Assembly: GCA_041686375.1 (NCBI GenBank)
Contig: JAWLEB010000001.1
Location: 1 to 64,000, forward strand
Direction: 5' to 3'
Origin: JAGXLC01 sp041686375
Lineage (GTDB): Bacteria; Bacteroidota; Bacteroidia; Bacteroidales; UBA12077
Length of the DNA: 64,000 nucleotides
Under the pieces are notes generated by a model. The model saw nothing but the letters and a program-made list of their open reading frames with translations, was not told the origin of the DNA and ran no database searches. Each line of letters starts with the position of its first letter. Position 1 is the stretch's first letter. Shown piece after piece: positions 43,056 through 53,013 of this stretch. The position numbers and the translations under genes are program-made.

Positions 43056-45644
43056 TCACTCACTAACAAAAACGGTATTAAAAAGAAGTTTAAAGGTACC
43101 ATGGGTTTGGTTTCTGTGCTGTGTTCTGAAACCTATTAAAACAACTTCACCGTCGCCGTAGCGGGCATTTACCATTGCCGGCATCCCGGCTATAATATCC
43201 TCGCCCAATAACCATCCGCTCTTAAGAAGGTTTTCATCCTGGTATCTTACCACTGTTTGATAATCGTGGTTGAATCTCCCCCTTGGTATTCGGAAAACCG
43301 GGCTTGACCGGAACAATACAACTCCTTCATCTGGCATTCCGTAAGCAAATGGGTGGCTATTGTCAAAATTAACTTTAACAGTTGAGCCCGGGCAGTAAAA
43401 TTCTTTTGAGGAGACTCCCTTAACCTCATTTTGAATATCCAGCTCGAATTGTTCTACCGCAAACTCGTAAGAAGAGCCCAACACAACCAGTCTTCCTCCA
43501 TCATCCACAAATTCCCTGAGATTTTTTATCCCTTCCTTTCCAATGCTGCTTCTGTACTCTTCCGGGTAATCTTCAGGATCAATTCTTGTTTCCTCGTAAA
43601 ATCCGGTAATATGGTGAGGCGAATCATGGGGAATTATTATTACATCGTAATTCTGTCGTAGATTTCCCTCCTTTATCTCTTCGCTCATAAGAGAAGTGTA
43701 GGGAAAATCAAAGTTTTCCAGGCACAGTCTTGTCCAGCCCTCATCCATATTGCCACCGTAATATCTTTGGAAGAGTCCTATACGGCCACGCTTTACCTTA
43801 TGCTTCTCTTGTGTGGTTTCCTCCAGCTGCTGGAAATCAACTCCGGTTGAGTCGGCAATTTCCTCAATAACCACGGATGAGACTTCCTCAACAATAAAGT
43901 CCCCGGAGCGGTAATCCTTATAAGATTCGTCAATCCGCTTCACTGTAGCCCCATTATTTATGAGCAAATTAACTGCTTTGAAACTTTGATTTTGAGTTCC
44001 GTCTAATACCATCGGGCTATTCTTCTGCTCTATTTCCCCTTTTGGCTTCTCGAAATCATCAAGCTGCACAAAATCGCCTTCAACCTCTTCATTTGCCTTG
44101 TCCACTTGAACTCCCATGAATTCAAACATTGTATGAGTTGCAAGATCATAGGGTCTCAATGGCGTACCGTCTTCCTTTATAGTCCATTCATTCTGGGGAT
44201 AGCGCGTTTCGGTTAGCAAATTCAATATCAGCCCTCTCTTTGGCTGATCAAGAGGAATCAGATATGACCCTTCTCCGTATTGTCTTCTGCCGGCATTAAA
44301 GTCTGATTCAGCCTTTCGAATATCGAGGCCCGACCTCATAAGGGTGTTGATCATCTCCGTTGTGGTAAGTTCATCATGTTGCTTAGCAGGTACTATCAGC
44401 GCTTTTATATCACCTTCCTCACCTTTTTTTATCTGGTTTTTGGCTTTCTTCAATGCGTTTTTTAATACCGTTTCCCTGTTTTTTGCCGTTGTCTCAAGCA
44501 ATGACCATGCTGCCACTTTTTTTTGCTTCACGATATCCCTCAGGTGCCACCAACCTCCTGGCCATGGATTGGGAAAACTTGCCTGGGGTTCATAATCCGG
44601 GAACATTCGGGCTCCTGCTGACAACTGGTCCGGGTGTATATAAATTGGGGTAGCAATGTTAACGCTGGCAGACTCGGTAAGCATTCCTGCAATATTGTGA
44701 AATGGCGTTATCCAATGCCATCCGAAATGACCCCATCCGGAAAACTGTGCATCATTGAGAACGCCTTTATGGCCCTCTTCTTCCAGCTTGTAAGCCATAT
44801 TTGCCCCGTACCATTCTATTTCGCGCCATACCAAAGGGTCAGTATGAGGTCTTATAGGATCGCAGTAAGGTGGAACATAAAAACGTGCCCCGTATGATCC
44901 CATTTGGTGATGATCAACATAAGCCTGAGGAGGCCAGTCGACATACATAGCTTCAGCTGTGTACTTAGATTCCTGCAGGTTCAAAAAGTCGGCATCCCTG
45001 TTTGTATCATGACCACAATATTTATTATAAAGGTATGGCATCCTCATACCCTCGTATTCTGTCCCCACGGTTTCACTGTACCATTCATTTATCATAATAT
45101 CCCCATCAGGATTAAGTGAAGGGATCATGAAGAAAAGGACATTTTCCAGAATAAGTCTCGTCTCTTCATCGTCCCGCGCCAGCAACTCGTAAGCCAGCTC
45201 GGGGGTCATCTGTGTGCCTCCAACCTCGTTTGAGTGCAACCCCATCGATTGAAAAACAACAGCCTTTCCTTCATTTATGTAATTTTTAATTTTTTCATCC
45301 GTGAACCCTCTTGGATCGCTTATCGCATGATTTATCTCCTGAAGGCGGTCAAGGTTTTTCATATTTCCAGGCGAAGTGATAAGAACAATCAAAAAGGGCT
45401 GACCTTCAGGTGTCGGTCCCATGTTTATCACTTTCAGCCTTTCACTTTTATTTTCTAGTAGAAAAAAGTATTCGGCAGTTTTATCCCAGTGGGCAAGCTT
45501 ACGATCAGCGCCCATTTGAAAACCGAAAAATTCCTCGGGTGAGGGTATCCTATCTTGAGCATTTACTTCCCATGCATTTATGAATAAAAAAAAGGTCAGC
45601 ATAGTAAGCCAAAAGATATGCGATAGATAATTAAAGGATTTCAT
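43056..45644 (-). CDS. Secreted M14-family zinc carboxypeptidase (copy 1)
   Basis: 862 residues. Signal peptide 1-29 (ending WEVNAQ). M14 domain: zinc ligands H137 and E140 in GLHSNEVGG, IPSLNPDGD, third ligand in VDHHQMGS (H245/H246), catalytic Glu E324 in MLTESAS. The C-terminal half carries a GATase-like alpha/beta domain (DVIIIPHDSP, GGRLVVLGSSYEF). About 160 bases from a paralog of the same size and plan. Probably degrades peptides in the periplasm or outside the cell. Confidence 0.9.
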   Translation of the reverse strand: MKSFNYLSHIFWLTMLTFFLFINAWEVNAQDRIPSPEEFFGFQMGADRKLAHWDKTAEYFFLLENKSERLKVINMGPTPEGQPFLIVLITSPGNMKNLDRLQEINHAISDPRGFTDEKIKNYINEGKAVVFQSMGLHSNEVGGTQMTPELAYELLARDDEETRLILENVLFFMIPSLNPDGDIMINEWYSETVGTEYEGMRMPYLYNKYCGHDTNRDADFLNLQESKYTAEAMYVDWPPQAYVDHHQMGSYGARFYVPPYCDPIRPHTDPLVWREIEWYGANMAYKLEEEGHKGVLNDAQFSGWGHFGWHWITPFHNIAGMLTESASVNIATPIYIHPDQLSAGARMFPDYEPQASFPNPWPGGWWHLRDIVKQKKVAAWSLLETTAKNRETVLKNALKKAKNQIKKGEEGDIKALIVPAKQHDELTTTEMINTLMRSGLDIRKAESDFNAGRRQYGEGSYLIPLDQPKRGLILNLLTETRYPQNEWTIKEDGTPLRPYDLATHTMFEFMGVQVDKANEEVEGDFVQLDDFEKPKGEIEQKNSPMVLDGTQNQSFKAVNLLINNGATVKRIDESYKDYRSGDFIVEEVSSVVIEEIADSTGVDFQQLEETTQEKHKVKRGRIGLFQRYYGGNMDEGWTRLCLENFDFPYTSLMSEEIKEGNLRQNYDVIIIPHDSPHHITGFYEETRIDPEDYPEEYRSSIGKEGIKNLREFVDDGGRLVVLGSSYEFAVEQFELDIQNEVKGVSSKEFYCPGSTVKVNFDNSHPFAYGMPDEGVVLFRSSPVFRIPRGRFNHDYQTVVRYQDENLLKSGWLLGEDIIAGMPAMVNARYGDGEVVLIGFRTQHRNQTHGTFKLLFNTVFVSE

Positions 45645-45749
45645 ATAAAAATGTTTTTTAGGGATAGTAACTTAAATTTAAATTGTTGAAGTAAAACTTA
45701 ACTAAAATAAAAAAAATATTCATTGATTTTTAATAATCAGAAAAGTGAG

Positions 45750-45792
45750 ACTAAAAATATAGGTGGGCTGGTATAATCGGAACCAGCCCACC
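45750..45792 (-). terminator. Terminator after M14 copy 2
   Basis: GGTGGGCTGGT (45762-45772) pairs perfectly over 11 bases with ACCAGCCCACC (45782-45792). On the minus strand it is followed by TATATTTTTAG. It lies 17 bases beyond the stop at 45809, which suggests the two M14 genes are separate transcripts. Confidence 0.85.
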
Positions 45793-45808
45793 GGGTGATA
45801 TTGAATTA

Positions 45809-48385
45809 TCAGAATGTTTGTCCAAAAAATACAGCATTTGCAAAAAGCAGGTTTGTACCATGCCAATGTGAGCGGAAGTTGGGGTTGTCGAACATTAGTA
45901 CGACCCGACCCCTGCCTTCTCTGCGTGCTACTATAGAAACCTTCTCCTCTGCCATCTCATGTAGCTCCTCTGAAATATAGCCGCTTAGTAAGGGCTTTTC
46001 ATTGTATACAGCCACGTTGGTGCCCCTCTCTTGATTCTTGCCGTAAAACGTGTTTAGTTTCCGTAATACAGGAACAGTTGTATCATATCCATAACCTATA
46101 GGATGTGTATTGTCAACCTGTGCCTCAAAAATCGACCCTTCAATATTTTGTTTATAATAAAGTTTTCTTTGGTCGGCATAACTGCTGTCAAGGTACATCT
46201 GGTCGAGATCCAGACTATAAGATTCAAGATCGGCCAGGTCGTTGCTGTTCAGCCACTCCGCACCACTTTCAATACCTATAACCGTACCACCCTGACGAAC
46301 CCAGTCCTTTACGGTTTCCGCTTCCAATGCACCATAATAGCCTCCTGCCAACACCAATACATTATAGCGGTCAAGATTTGCTCTGTTCGCTTTGTCCACA
46401 TCTATCTGACTGATCGGCATTTTATATCGCTCATTTAGCTGATGGCGTACCTCTCCTGCATTATATGACCTTGCACCGCTTCCCGTTAGTAATGCTATCG
46501 ATGGTTTTTCCAAAATTTGGGAACTGGGAGAACCGAAATCAGGACCTTCCGGGAATAAGCCTTTTTCAAGTGCGAACACCCTCACATAGTCCATTTCAGG
46601 GAGTTTTTCAATAAGCTCACGAAGCTCCTTTTCACTTACGTTTGGTTGATCGAAAGGGATGGTAATGGAACCGCGTCCCAATTGGTAGGTATCATCACCT
46701 ATAGGCACACTCATTGGTTTATGTAACATCCGGGTTACGACTTCTGCATCCTGCAAGCGGTATAGGGCCCGTGGTGAAAAATAACTGCCCCACTCCAATA
46801 CATATCCAATTTTCGTATCCGGGTCACCTATGAATTCTCCTCCCTCGAAGCCGAATTGCGTAACCTCCGAACCCAGGAAACGGGATGGATCTTCTTGCAT
46901 ACAAGCGTAAGGTACTCCAAAAGTTAGCGGCATTGTCCATGTTGAGACATCATGAGAAGTCTCGGACGGGAATTCTTTGCGGGTTTCCATCATAGACCTG
47001 ATGAATTGATTTTGAGGCTGATTCATCGGAATGATATATGCCTCCCCAGGTTTGAATGTCTTCTCTCGGGTTTCGAAATGTTGATTAAGCTCATAAACCT
47101 TTACACGGTGACGACGGATATTATCAACCATTGCCTGGGCCCTGTTCGGATATTCAGATTTATCGATCACATAGGCCTTTGTTTCATAATCCCTGTATCT
47201 TTTTGGAGCTTCGCCAAAAAAGTCTCGTTGGTAGCGTAGTAAATCCTTACGCAACTCCCATGCACCTTGAAGTGTTGACAGCGAGCTGGCTGTCTGATTG
47301 CGTACTGTCCTTTTATAGTGAAGCATGCCGTGTGGATAATTATCCATATCCGCCTCAAGCGACCTGGAGGAACGCTGTTCATATAAAATGCCTACAGTGC
47401 CTTGCACATCAGGATAGGTTGAGCCTTTACCATAGTAGAAATCGTCATAGGTTTCCCCTGTCCAGTAAGTTTGGCTCATCTTGTCATGAATATCGGCATG
47501 ATACTCTGCAATGCTCATTGTCAGTTCCTGGTTTAGCCGGGGCGTCAGGGGATGAGTCCTTTCAGGTATACCTGGCTGGAAAAAATGAGTTGCGTTCGAA
47601 CGCCCCGTTTCATGAAAATCAGAAAAAACCTGCGGACGCCACTTTTGATATGTTTCCACTTTTCCCTTGGTTTCAGGATGTGCAAGAGGAATATAGTCAC
47701 GGTTCAGGTCGAACCAGTAATGGTTTCCCCTTCCGCCGGGCCACGCCTCGTTGTGTTCGCGATCTTGCCGGTCAGTTGTATGGACACCACCCCGGTTCAT
47801 ATTCACCCAGTTCACAAAACGGTCTCTTCCGTCGGGATTCATATTGGGGTCTATTATTACCACCATATCCTTAAGCATCTCCTCTATCCCTTCGCCACGC
47901 CCGGCAGTCAGGTGATAGAGCATCAACATTGCCGCTTCCGCGGAAGAAGCCTCATTACCGTGCACGTTGTAACCCATGTATATGACAAGGGGCATATCCT
48001 CAATCTCTTCATCGGTAACCGCGGAGGCATCCGTTGTAAGCCTGACATTTTGTTCTCGGATTTCGTCCAGCCGCTCATGATTCTCTCGTGAAGTAACTAT
48101 GGCATATACCAACGCACGATTCTCATGCGAACGGGCATATTCATGCATAACCGCAATATCGCTTTCATCGGTTACGGCCTTAAAATAGTTGAGTGCCTGC
48201 AGGGATTCCGTGTGACGGGTACCTATCTCGTGTCCTATTATCTCTTCAGGCTTGGGTATGTTCTCATCATACCACTGGACTCCCTCAACAGGTATCTCCA
48301 TTACAAAAGGAAGCTGTTGGGCTACAGCACTGCAAACTACAGTGAAAACAACTGATGTGAGAAAAATAAATCTTAGTAATTTCAT
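45809..48385 (-). CDS. Secreted M14-family zinc carboxypeptidase (copy 2)
   Basis: 858 residues. Signal peptide 1-23 (VVFTVVCSAVAQQ). Zinc site H142/E145 in GYNVHGNEASS, DPNMNPDGRDRF, FDLNRDYIP, third ligand H258 in FSDFHETGRS. The C-terminal region again has a GATase-like fold (YNVLVLAGGYYG, GGTVIGIESGAEWL). Plan and length match the neighbouring copy, but sequence identity looks modest, so this is an old duplication with probable specificity difference. Confidence 0.9.
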   Translation of the reverse strand: MKLLRFIFLTSVVFTVVCSAVAQQLPFVMEIPVEGVQWYDENIPKPEEIIGHEIGTRHTESLQALNYFKAVTDESDIAVMHEYARSHENRALVYAIVTSRENHERLDEIREQNVRLTTDASAVTDEEIEDMPLVIYMGYNVHGNEASSAEAAMLMLYHLTAGRGEGIEEMLKDMVVIIDPNMNPDGRDRFVNWVNMNRGGVHTTDRQDREHNEAWPGGRGNHYWFDLNRDYIPLAHPETKGKVETYQKWRPQVFSDFHETGRSNATHFFQPGIPERTHPLTPRLNQELTMSIAEYHADIHDKMSQTYWTGETYDDFYYGKGSTYPDVQGTVGILYEQRSSRSLEADMDNYPHGMLHYKRTVRNQTASSLSTLQGAWELRKDLLRYQRDFFGEAPKRYRDYETKAYVIDKSEYPNRAQAMVDNIRRHRVKVYELNQHFETREKTFKPGEAYIIPMNQPQNQFIRSMMETRKEFPSETSHDVSTWTMPLTFGVPYACMQEDPSRFLGSEVTQFGFEGGEFIGDPDTKIGYVLEWGSYFSPRALYRLQDAEVVTRMLHKPMSVPIGDDTYQLGRGSITIPFDQPNVSEKELRELIEKLPEMDYVRVFALEKGLFPEGPDFGSPSSQILEKPSIALLTGSGARSYNAGEVRHQLNERYKMPISQIDVDKANRANLDRYNVLVLAGGYYGALEAETVKDWVRQGGTVIGIESGAEWLNSNDLADLESYSLDLDQMYLDSSYADQRKLYYKQNIEGSIFEAQVDNTHPIGYGYDTTVPVLRKLNTFYGKNQERGTNVAVYNEKPLLSGYISEELHEMAEEKVSIVARREGRGRVVLMFDNPNFRSHWHGTNLLFANAVFFGQTF

Positions 48386-48529
48386 ATGTTTGTTTTTAAT
48401 TGTATAATAATCTAATTATCATATGAAACTTATCCTGATAAAATAATTCTTCCCTTTACTGATATTACATGATTATTTTATTAAGGATGTTTCTTAACTA
48501 TTCTTAGACATTATTCCAGCATAAAGTTT

Positions 48530-48594
48530 AAACAAAAGGCAGGATTTAGCAGTTCAGCTTTTTAGTAGGCTTACTGTCCTGTAAATCCTGCCTT
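48530..48594 (-). terminator. Terminator after the alpha/beta hydrolase gene
   Basis: AAGGCAGGATTTA (48536-48548) pairs with TAAATCCTGCCTT (48582-48594) over 13 bases, with a 33-base loop; on the minus strand TTTTGTTT follows. The 48386-48676 gap holds nothing else recognised. Confidence 0.7.
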
Positions 48595-48676
48595 AATTCC
48601 TGTTCACACTTTAGCTTTCAGGGTGTGATTTTCAGAATATCTTCTTTTGGAAAACGGGTTTTCTTCTTTGCTATAA

Positions 48677-49780
48677 TTACTTGTTCAACTTTTCGTTACG
48701 TACTTTTTCCGCATCGAAGAATATCAACGGATTACCCTCTTCGGAGGAAAACATTTCAGCATTATTATGACCCACTCCGGGTACAGTTTCAAGAAACTTG
48801 GTCTCGTAAGCATCCGAACCGTACACCACTTCAAGATAATCATAGTACCGCTGACCTCTCTCAAGCCGATGCCTTCCCTGGGTCATTGCAGGACAACTTT
48901 TGTCAAGCGCACCATGTTCAGGGTTATTATCTTCCATACCCTGCAACAGATATACGTCACGTTCTTTGAATTCTTCGATCATTTGATCAACCGGCCTGCG
49001 TGTCATATATTCTACAACATCTCCGCTGAATCCGTATGCATAATCATTGAACTCGGGGCACTCCTCTTCATCAACCACTGGTACTTCGTCTGAATAATCA
49101 ATGAATTCATCTTTGGTATCAATGTCGGGACGATGCTTGTCAAGATACAAAAACGAAGAAGGGTTGGAAATTATGTAACGGGGGAATACATCACGCTCAA
49201 GTAAATCATCGTAAATTGGAGTACCAACAGAATAACGACTTACAACCTGTCCTCCTGCTGAATGTCCGGCATGGACAACAGCTTTGACGTTTGGAAAATG
49301 GGAGGTAACGTGCATAACCATAGAATCGAGCAGCTCAAAATTGCTTACCTCGGGTTCAGTCTTGGAGTTGCTGCCTCCTCTCCATCCACCGCCCCAATAG
49401 GGGTAGTTCCCTTTTTCATAGCGATCGGGATTATCTTCGATGTGCCTTTGGCCTATCATGGCCGGCGCAACGATTAAAGTTTTGTTTTCAAATTCCTTTC
49501 CTGGTCGGTCGGTAGCAGCTGAATCCCGAGCAGCCTTCATATTTTCGAAATAGGAGGTCGGGTTTTGCAAGGCTCCGTGGTGGACAAACACAACGAGTTC
49601 CACGTCAGGATCAGGATTACCCATAAGATCGTGCGTAGATTCGTAGGTGAAAATGACGGTCTCTCCATCAATTTCCACCGGAAAGTCATAGGTAGCATGC
49701 TCATGTTCGTATTCCTCTTCCACTCCACATGCAGCAAGAAGAAAGATAAAAGACAAAAGGGATAGAATAGTCAATCGCAT
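48677..49780 (-). CDS. Alpha/beta-hydrolase lipoprotein
   Basis: 367 residues. Lipobox LLAAC at residues 14-18. Nucleophile elbow VVHAGHSAGGQVVS, an oxyanion-side VVFVHHGALQNP early in the domain, and a candidate catalytic His in VPGVGHNNAEMF near the C terminus. Esterase, lipase or PHB-depolymerase-like activity is likely; substrate unknown. Has a perfect promoter at 49831-49862 and its own terminator, so it is monocistronic. Confidence 0.8.
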   Translation of the reverse strand: MRLTILSLLSFIFLLAACGVEEEYEHEHATYDFPVEIDGETVIFTYESTHDLMGNPDPDVELVVFVHHGALQNPTSYFENMKAARDSAATDRPGKEFENKTLIVAPAMIGQRHIEDNPDRYEKGNYPYWGGGWRGGSNSKTEPEVSNFELLDSMVMHVTSHFPNVKAVVHAGHSAGGQVVSRYSVGTPIYDDLLERDVFPRYIISNPSSFLYLDKHRPDIDTKDEFIDYSDEVPVVDEEECPEFNDYAYGFSGDVVEYMTRRPVDQMIEEFKERDVYLLQGMEDNNPEHGALDKSCPAMTQGRHRLERGQRYYDYLEVVYGSDAYETKFLETVPGVGHNNAEMFSSEEGNPLIFFDAEKVRNEKLNK

Positions 49781-50168
49781 AATAAAGAAGTTTTAATTAG
49801 ACAATAAAAAATATGTTCATATAGTATTTCCAAAAATAACTATAACTTAACAATATTACAAAATAAAAGCAACATTATGAAACGGGCTTTATCCATCAAA
49901 CTTTTATTTTTATAACATAACAATCCAGGAATACATTCGGTGCCTTTTCTTACAGGCTTATTTTATTTTCTTGAGTTTTTTCCTGATCAATCACTTTATT
50001 TTGAGGGGTTACTTCAATACTACATCACCTATCTGTTATTTTTCTTTAACGGGCAGAGTTTAGATTGTGTTTGTATTTTAGCTTTCCGTATTACTTTCAC
50101 CAAAATTAAAACAAAACATTTGGATCTTTAAAGGAAAAGTGTTGGAAATCAGATGGTATGGTGTTTAA
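49781..50168. other. Non-coding gap with one promoter
   Basis: 388 AT-rich bases. The promoter at 49831-49862 is the only signal. A 63-codon frame at 49940-50131 has no ribosome site and a random composition. Confidence 0.6.
49831..49862 (-). promoter_or_regulatory. Bacteroidota-type promoter of the alpha/beta hydrolase gene
   Basis: On the minus strand: TTTG (49859-49862), 20-base spacer, TATTTTTG (49831-49838); about 50 bases before the ATG. Confidence 0.7.
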
Positions 50169-51242
50169 TTATTCTCCGTATTCAGTGTTTACCCAAAGAT
50201 GAGTATACCAATACCAATCCCTTCCGGATTTTGAAGGTGCCGTGATAGTATATAAGGTCCGCCGGGTTTGGAGTTTTTCTTCAGCCTGTATTTGGAGCGT
50301 AACATGAGCATTGCTCTGTCTGGAAATTTTACAGGCTCTTCTGCCATTGATAAAGCACTGAATATGGTCTGTATTTATTTGTGTCGCATCAAATTGAAGT
50401 GTCAACTGCGGGGGATTGGTATTTTTTATTTCCGTATTAGCCGGCTTTTCTTTGATAACCGGTAAGGCTTTCATTCGGGCTTTGGAACGAAATTTCTCTA
50501 ACTTTCCATAGGTCGAGTTCATGGGGAATCTTGGTAAAGCAAACAGATCACTTTCTGAATAAATAACACCGGATTTTTGAGCTGCTGCAGCCCGATATCC
50601 TTTCTTTTTGAGAATTTTTTGCATATCAGGGTTGTATTCTCCATAAGGATAGCAGTAAAGTCTGGGTTTAAAACCAAGCTGCTGTTGAAAAATCTTTTCG
50701 GCTTGAGAAAGATCCCTTCTGAATTCCTCTCTGGTTTGTTCGTCAGAATAATTTAAAAAATGATCGTGGGTATGAGAATGGTTGCCGAATTCATAGCCTT
50801 GCTGACGTAATTCCCGTATGTCATCCCACGATAAATAGTTGTTTTTGCCCACATAATCAGTGCAGATAAAAACGGTGGCTTTGTAATTGTATTTTTCCAA
50901 AAGCGATACTCCTTCAGTTTTAAAGGATTTATAGCCGTCATCCACAGTCAATACGACTGTTTTTTCCGGGATATCTTCCTTTGATTTCAATTTGTCTATC
51001 ACTTCTCCAAGTGTTAAAACCGTATAGTCGTTTTCTTGAAAGAACTGTAAATGTTGTTCAAATGTTTTGAGGTCAATATTTGTGGAAGGATACTTATCTT
51101 CTCCAAACCGGTGATAGTTAAAAGCATTAATGTGATGATCCCCTTTGTTTTGTGCCTGCAAAGGTGTGGGTTGGTGTAACAGGACACAAACCGAAATAAT
51201 AAATAGCAAAAGCGTTGTTTGGAAATGAATTCTGTATTGCAT
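50169..51242 (-). CDS. Secreted polysaccharide deacetylase
   Basis: 357 residues with signal peptide (about 1-30, ending TPLQAQ). NodB/CE4 motifs: VVLTVDDGYKSF with catalytic/metal Asp101-102, metal ligands H155 and H159 in FGNHSHTHDHF, and PRLYCYPYGEYN. The CE4 core ends near residue 245; the last 100 residues form an extra beta domain. Removes acetyl groups from cell-wall or exopolysaccharide amino sugars. It lies 40 bases downstream of the double glucosaminidase stop on the same strand, so both may act on wall glycans. Confidence 0.9.
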   Translation of the reverse strand: MQYRIHFQTTLLLFIISVCVLLHQPTPLQAQNKGDHHINAFNYHRFGEDKYPSTNIDLKTFEQHLQFFQENDYTVLTLGEVIDKLKSKEDIPEKTVVLTVDDGYKSFKTEGVSLLEKYNYKATVFICTDYVGKNNYLSWDDIRELRQQGYEFGNHSHTHDHFLNYSDEQTREEFRRDLSQAEKIFQQQLGFKPRLYCYPYGEYNPDMQKILKKKGYRAAAAQKSGVIYSESDLFALPRFPMNSTYGKLEKFRSKARMKALPVIKEKPANTEIKNTNPPQLTLQFDATQINTDHIQCFINGRRACKISRQSNAHVTLQIQAEEKLQTRRTLYTITAPSKSGRDWYWYTHLWVNTEYGE

Positions 51243-51282
51243 AAATCAAAATTTTAATTTTTTTAAAGAAAAGTAAAAACTA

Positions 51283-53013
51283 TTATTCTACTTCGATATA
51301 GGCCGGATCAATCTGATATTCGTCGTATCTTGTCAAACGGGATTTTCGCATGACTGTTTTGAGTCTGTCTATGTACTCCTGTCCCATCTCGCTATATCGA
51401 AACAAGTATTCAACTAAAACGTAAGGGTCATCTGTCCTTTTCCTTGCTTCACGATACTCATCATAGGGGCCTTTAGCAATCACTTTGTAATAATCTATAA
51501 TGCTTGCAGACAAATTGTCATATTTTCTTACATATATAGGTTTCCCTTCTCTAGTGCCAAGGGCCTTTATTCTGGATTCATTCGGGTTGAAAGACCAAAC
51601 CCCAAAGGTATTATTAGCCGCCACAAAGAAACGTGAACTTCCCCAGCCTGTCTCTACAGCAGCCTGGGCCATCATAATACTATTAGGGCGTGTAATCAAT
51701 TTTTTTGTCAGTAATTGCTCTATATCATCAGCATTCCAGGCTTTGAGCTGTTTCTGTAAAAACGCACTGTCTTCCCTGGAAATAGGTTGATTTTCTGCTT
51801 TCTTTTCCTGAATGGCAGATATGCGTTGACGGGTTTGTTTGATTCCGTAAGAAGCTGTTAAAACAGAAGGGAGCAGCATATCTATGAATTTATCCTTTCT
51901 TTTCTCCAAAAGCAAATATTTCAGATCAATTACATTCGTGTAAACATTCGGAACAACATATTTGCTGGTCACTTCTACTATATCCTCCGGGGAAGAGAGT
52001 GCTTTATACTGAATATCCACATTTTTTGATATGATCTTTTTGATTCGTCTGGCATCGGAAGAAACTATATTTTTATCTCTTTTGTTTTGTTCATCTATAA
52101 TAGTCTGGATTTCATTTTTTGTCAATATATTAATATAGGATGAATCTATTTTATAGTTGTCATAGCGTGTCAGATCATTCTCCTGAATTACCTGACTTAG
52201 TAATTTTACGTATTGCCCGCTATATTTGGGAATGTAGCTGTCCATGTATCTAACCAGTTCCATTGGATCATCAGTTCTGTTCTTCTGTTTACGAAGTTCA
52301 GTCAGATCCTCTGCACGGTTTATATTTCTAAAGTAATCAATAATAGCATACGGCAGGTTTTTATAGTTTTTTAAATATATAATGTCCCTGTCTTTATCAA
52401 AAGTTTTAAGCCGTGCTTCTGTGGAATCATGTGATATTATCTGGAACGGATTGTTGGCTTCCCAATAACTTCTGGAACTTCCCCACTGTGACTCAACAGC
52501 TGCCTGGGCAAGTATAAGACTGGTTGGAAGAGTAGTTAGCTTATCAATTAACTCTCCTGCATTTTCAGCATTGTGCTTTTTTTGTTGCTGCCTGATAAAT
52601 GCTTGTTTTTTTTCATAATCAACATTTTTCAGAGAATCCTCATGCAATAAAAGTTCCAGTATTTTCCTTTGCTGGTTCATGTGAAATTTGGTGATTAATA
52701 TTTGGGGCAGCATTTGCGCAATGAATACCTCTTTCTGATGTGCTTTTTCCATGTGTTTGGTTGACAGAAGCTGATCGTATACAACAGGCTTCACCTCCTT
52801 GCTCTCTATTGGTTCAACTTCATCGGCATTTTCCACAGATTTGTGCTGTTCAGAGACCGTCTTCCGTGCCATCTGATTCAGCAACTGGTGATCAAACTTT
52901 GCAATGAATTCTAATTCTTCGTCAGATAATCTTTGCCCCGTGGAATCTTCCTTGACATCCTCAGTGCAACTGAAAAGCGCTATCAGAATTACTAAAAAGA
53001 TGGATTTATACAT
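51283..53013 (-). CDS. Lipoprotein with two tandem Bax/FlgJ-like glucosaminidase domains
   Basis: 576 residues. Lipobox LFSC (Cys16). Two homologous halves: domain 1 with E174 in LILAQAAVESQWGSSRSYW, domain 2 with E454 in IMMAQAAVETGWGSSRFFV. Each continues NNPFQI/NNTFGVW and a RYDxYxIDxxYI end. The domains are 280 residues apart and both keep the catalytic Glu, so both may cut peptidoglycan. A single such domain (Bax, FlgJ C-terminal) is usual; the duplication is unusual. Confidence 0.85.
   Translation of the reverse strand: MYKSIFLVILIALFSCTEDVKEDSTGQRLSDEELEFIAKFDHQLLNQMARKTVSEQHKSVENADEVEPIESKEVKPVVYDQLLSTKHMEKAHQKEVFIAQMLPQILITKFHMNQQRKILELLLHEDSLKNVDYEKKQAFIRQQQKKHNAENAGELIDKLTTLPTSLILAQAAVESQWGSSRSYWEANNPFQIISHDSTEARLKTFDKDRDIIYLKNYKNLPYAIIDYFRNINRAEDLTELRKQKNRTDDPMELVRYMDSYIPKYSGQYVKLLSQVIQENDLTRYDNYKIDSSYINILTKNEIQTIIDEQNKRDKNIVSSDARRIKKIISKNVDIQYKALSSPEDIVEVTSKYVVPNVYTNVIDLKYLLLEKRKDKFIDMLLPSVLTASYGIKQTRQRISAIQEKKAENQPISREDSAFLQKQLKAWNADDIEQLLTKKLITRPNSIMMAQAAVETGWGSSRFFVAANNTFGVWSFNPNESRIKALGTREGKPIYVRKYDNLSASIIDYYKVIAKGPYDEYREARKRTDDPYVLVEYLFRYSEMGQEYIDRLKTVMRKSRLTRYDEYQIDPAYIEVE

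Noticed and set aside
47131..47874. 247-codon open frame on the plus strand, antisense to the M14 copy 2 gene
   Set aside because: It lies wholly inside a well-supported peptidase gene, its product shows no family pattern, and its length follows from codon bias on the other strand.
49940..50131. 63-codon Phe/Leu-rich frame
   Set aside because: No ribosome site, no promoter, composition as expected from AT-rich DNA.
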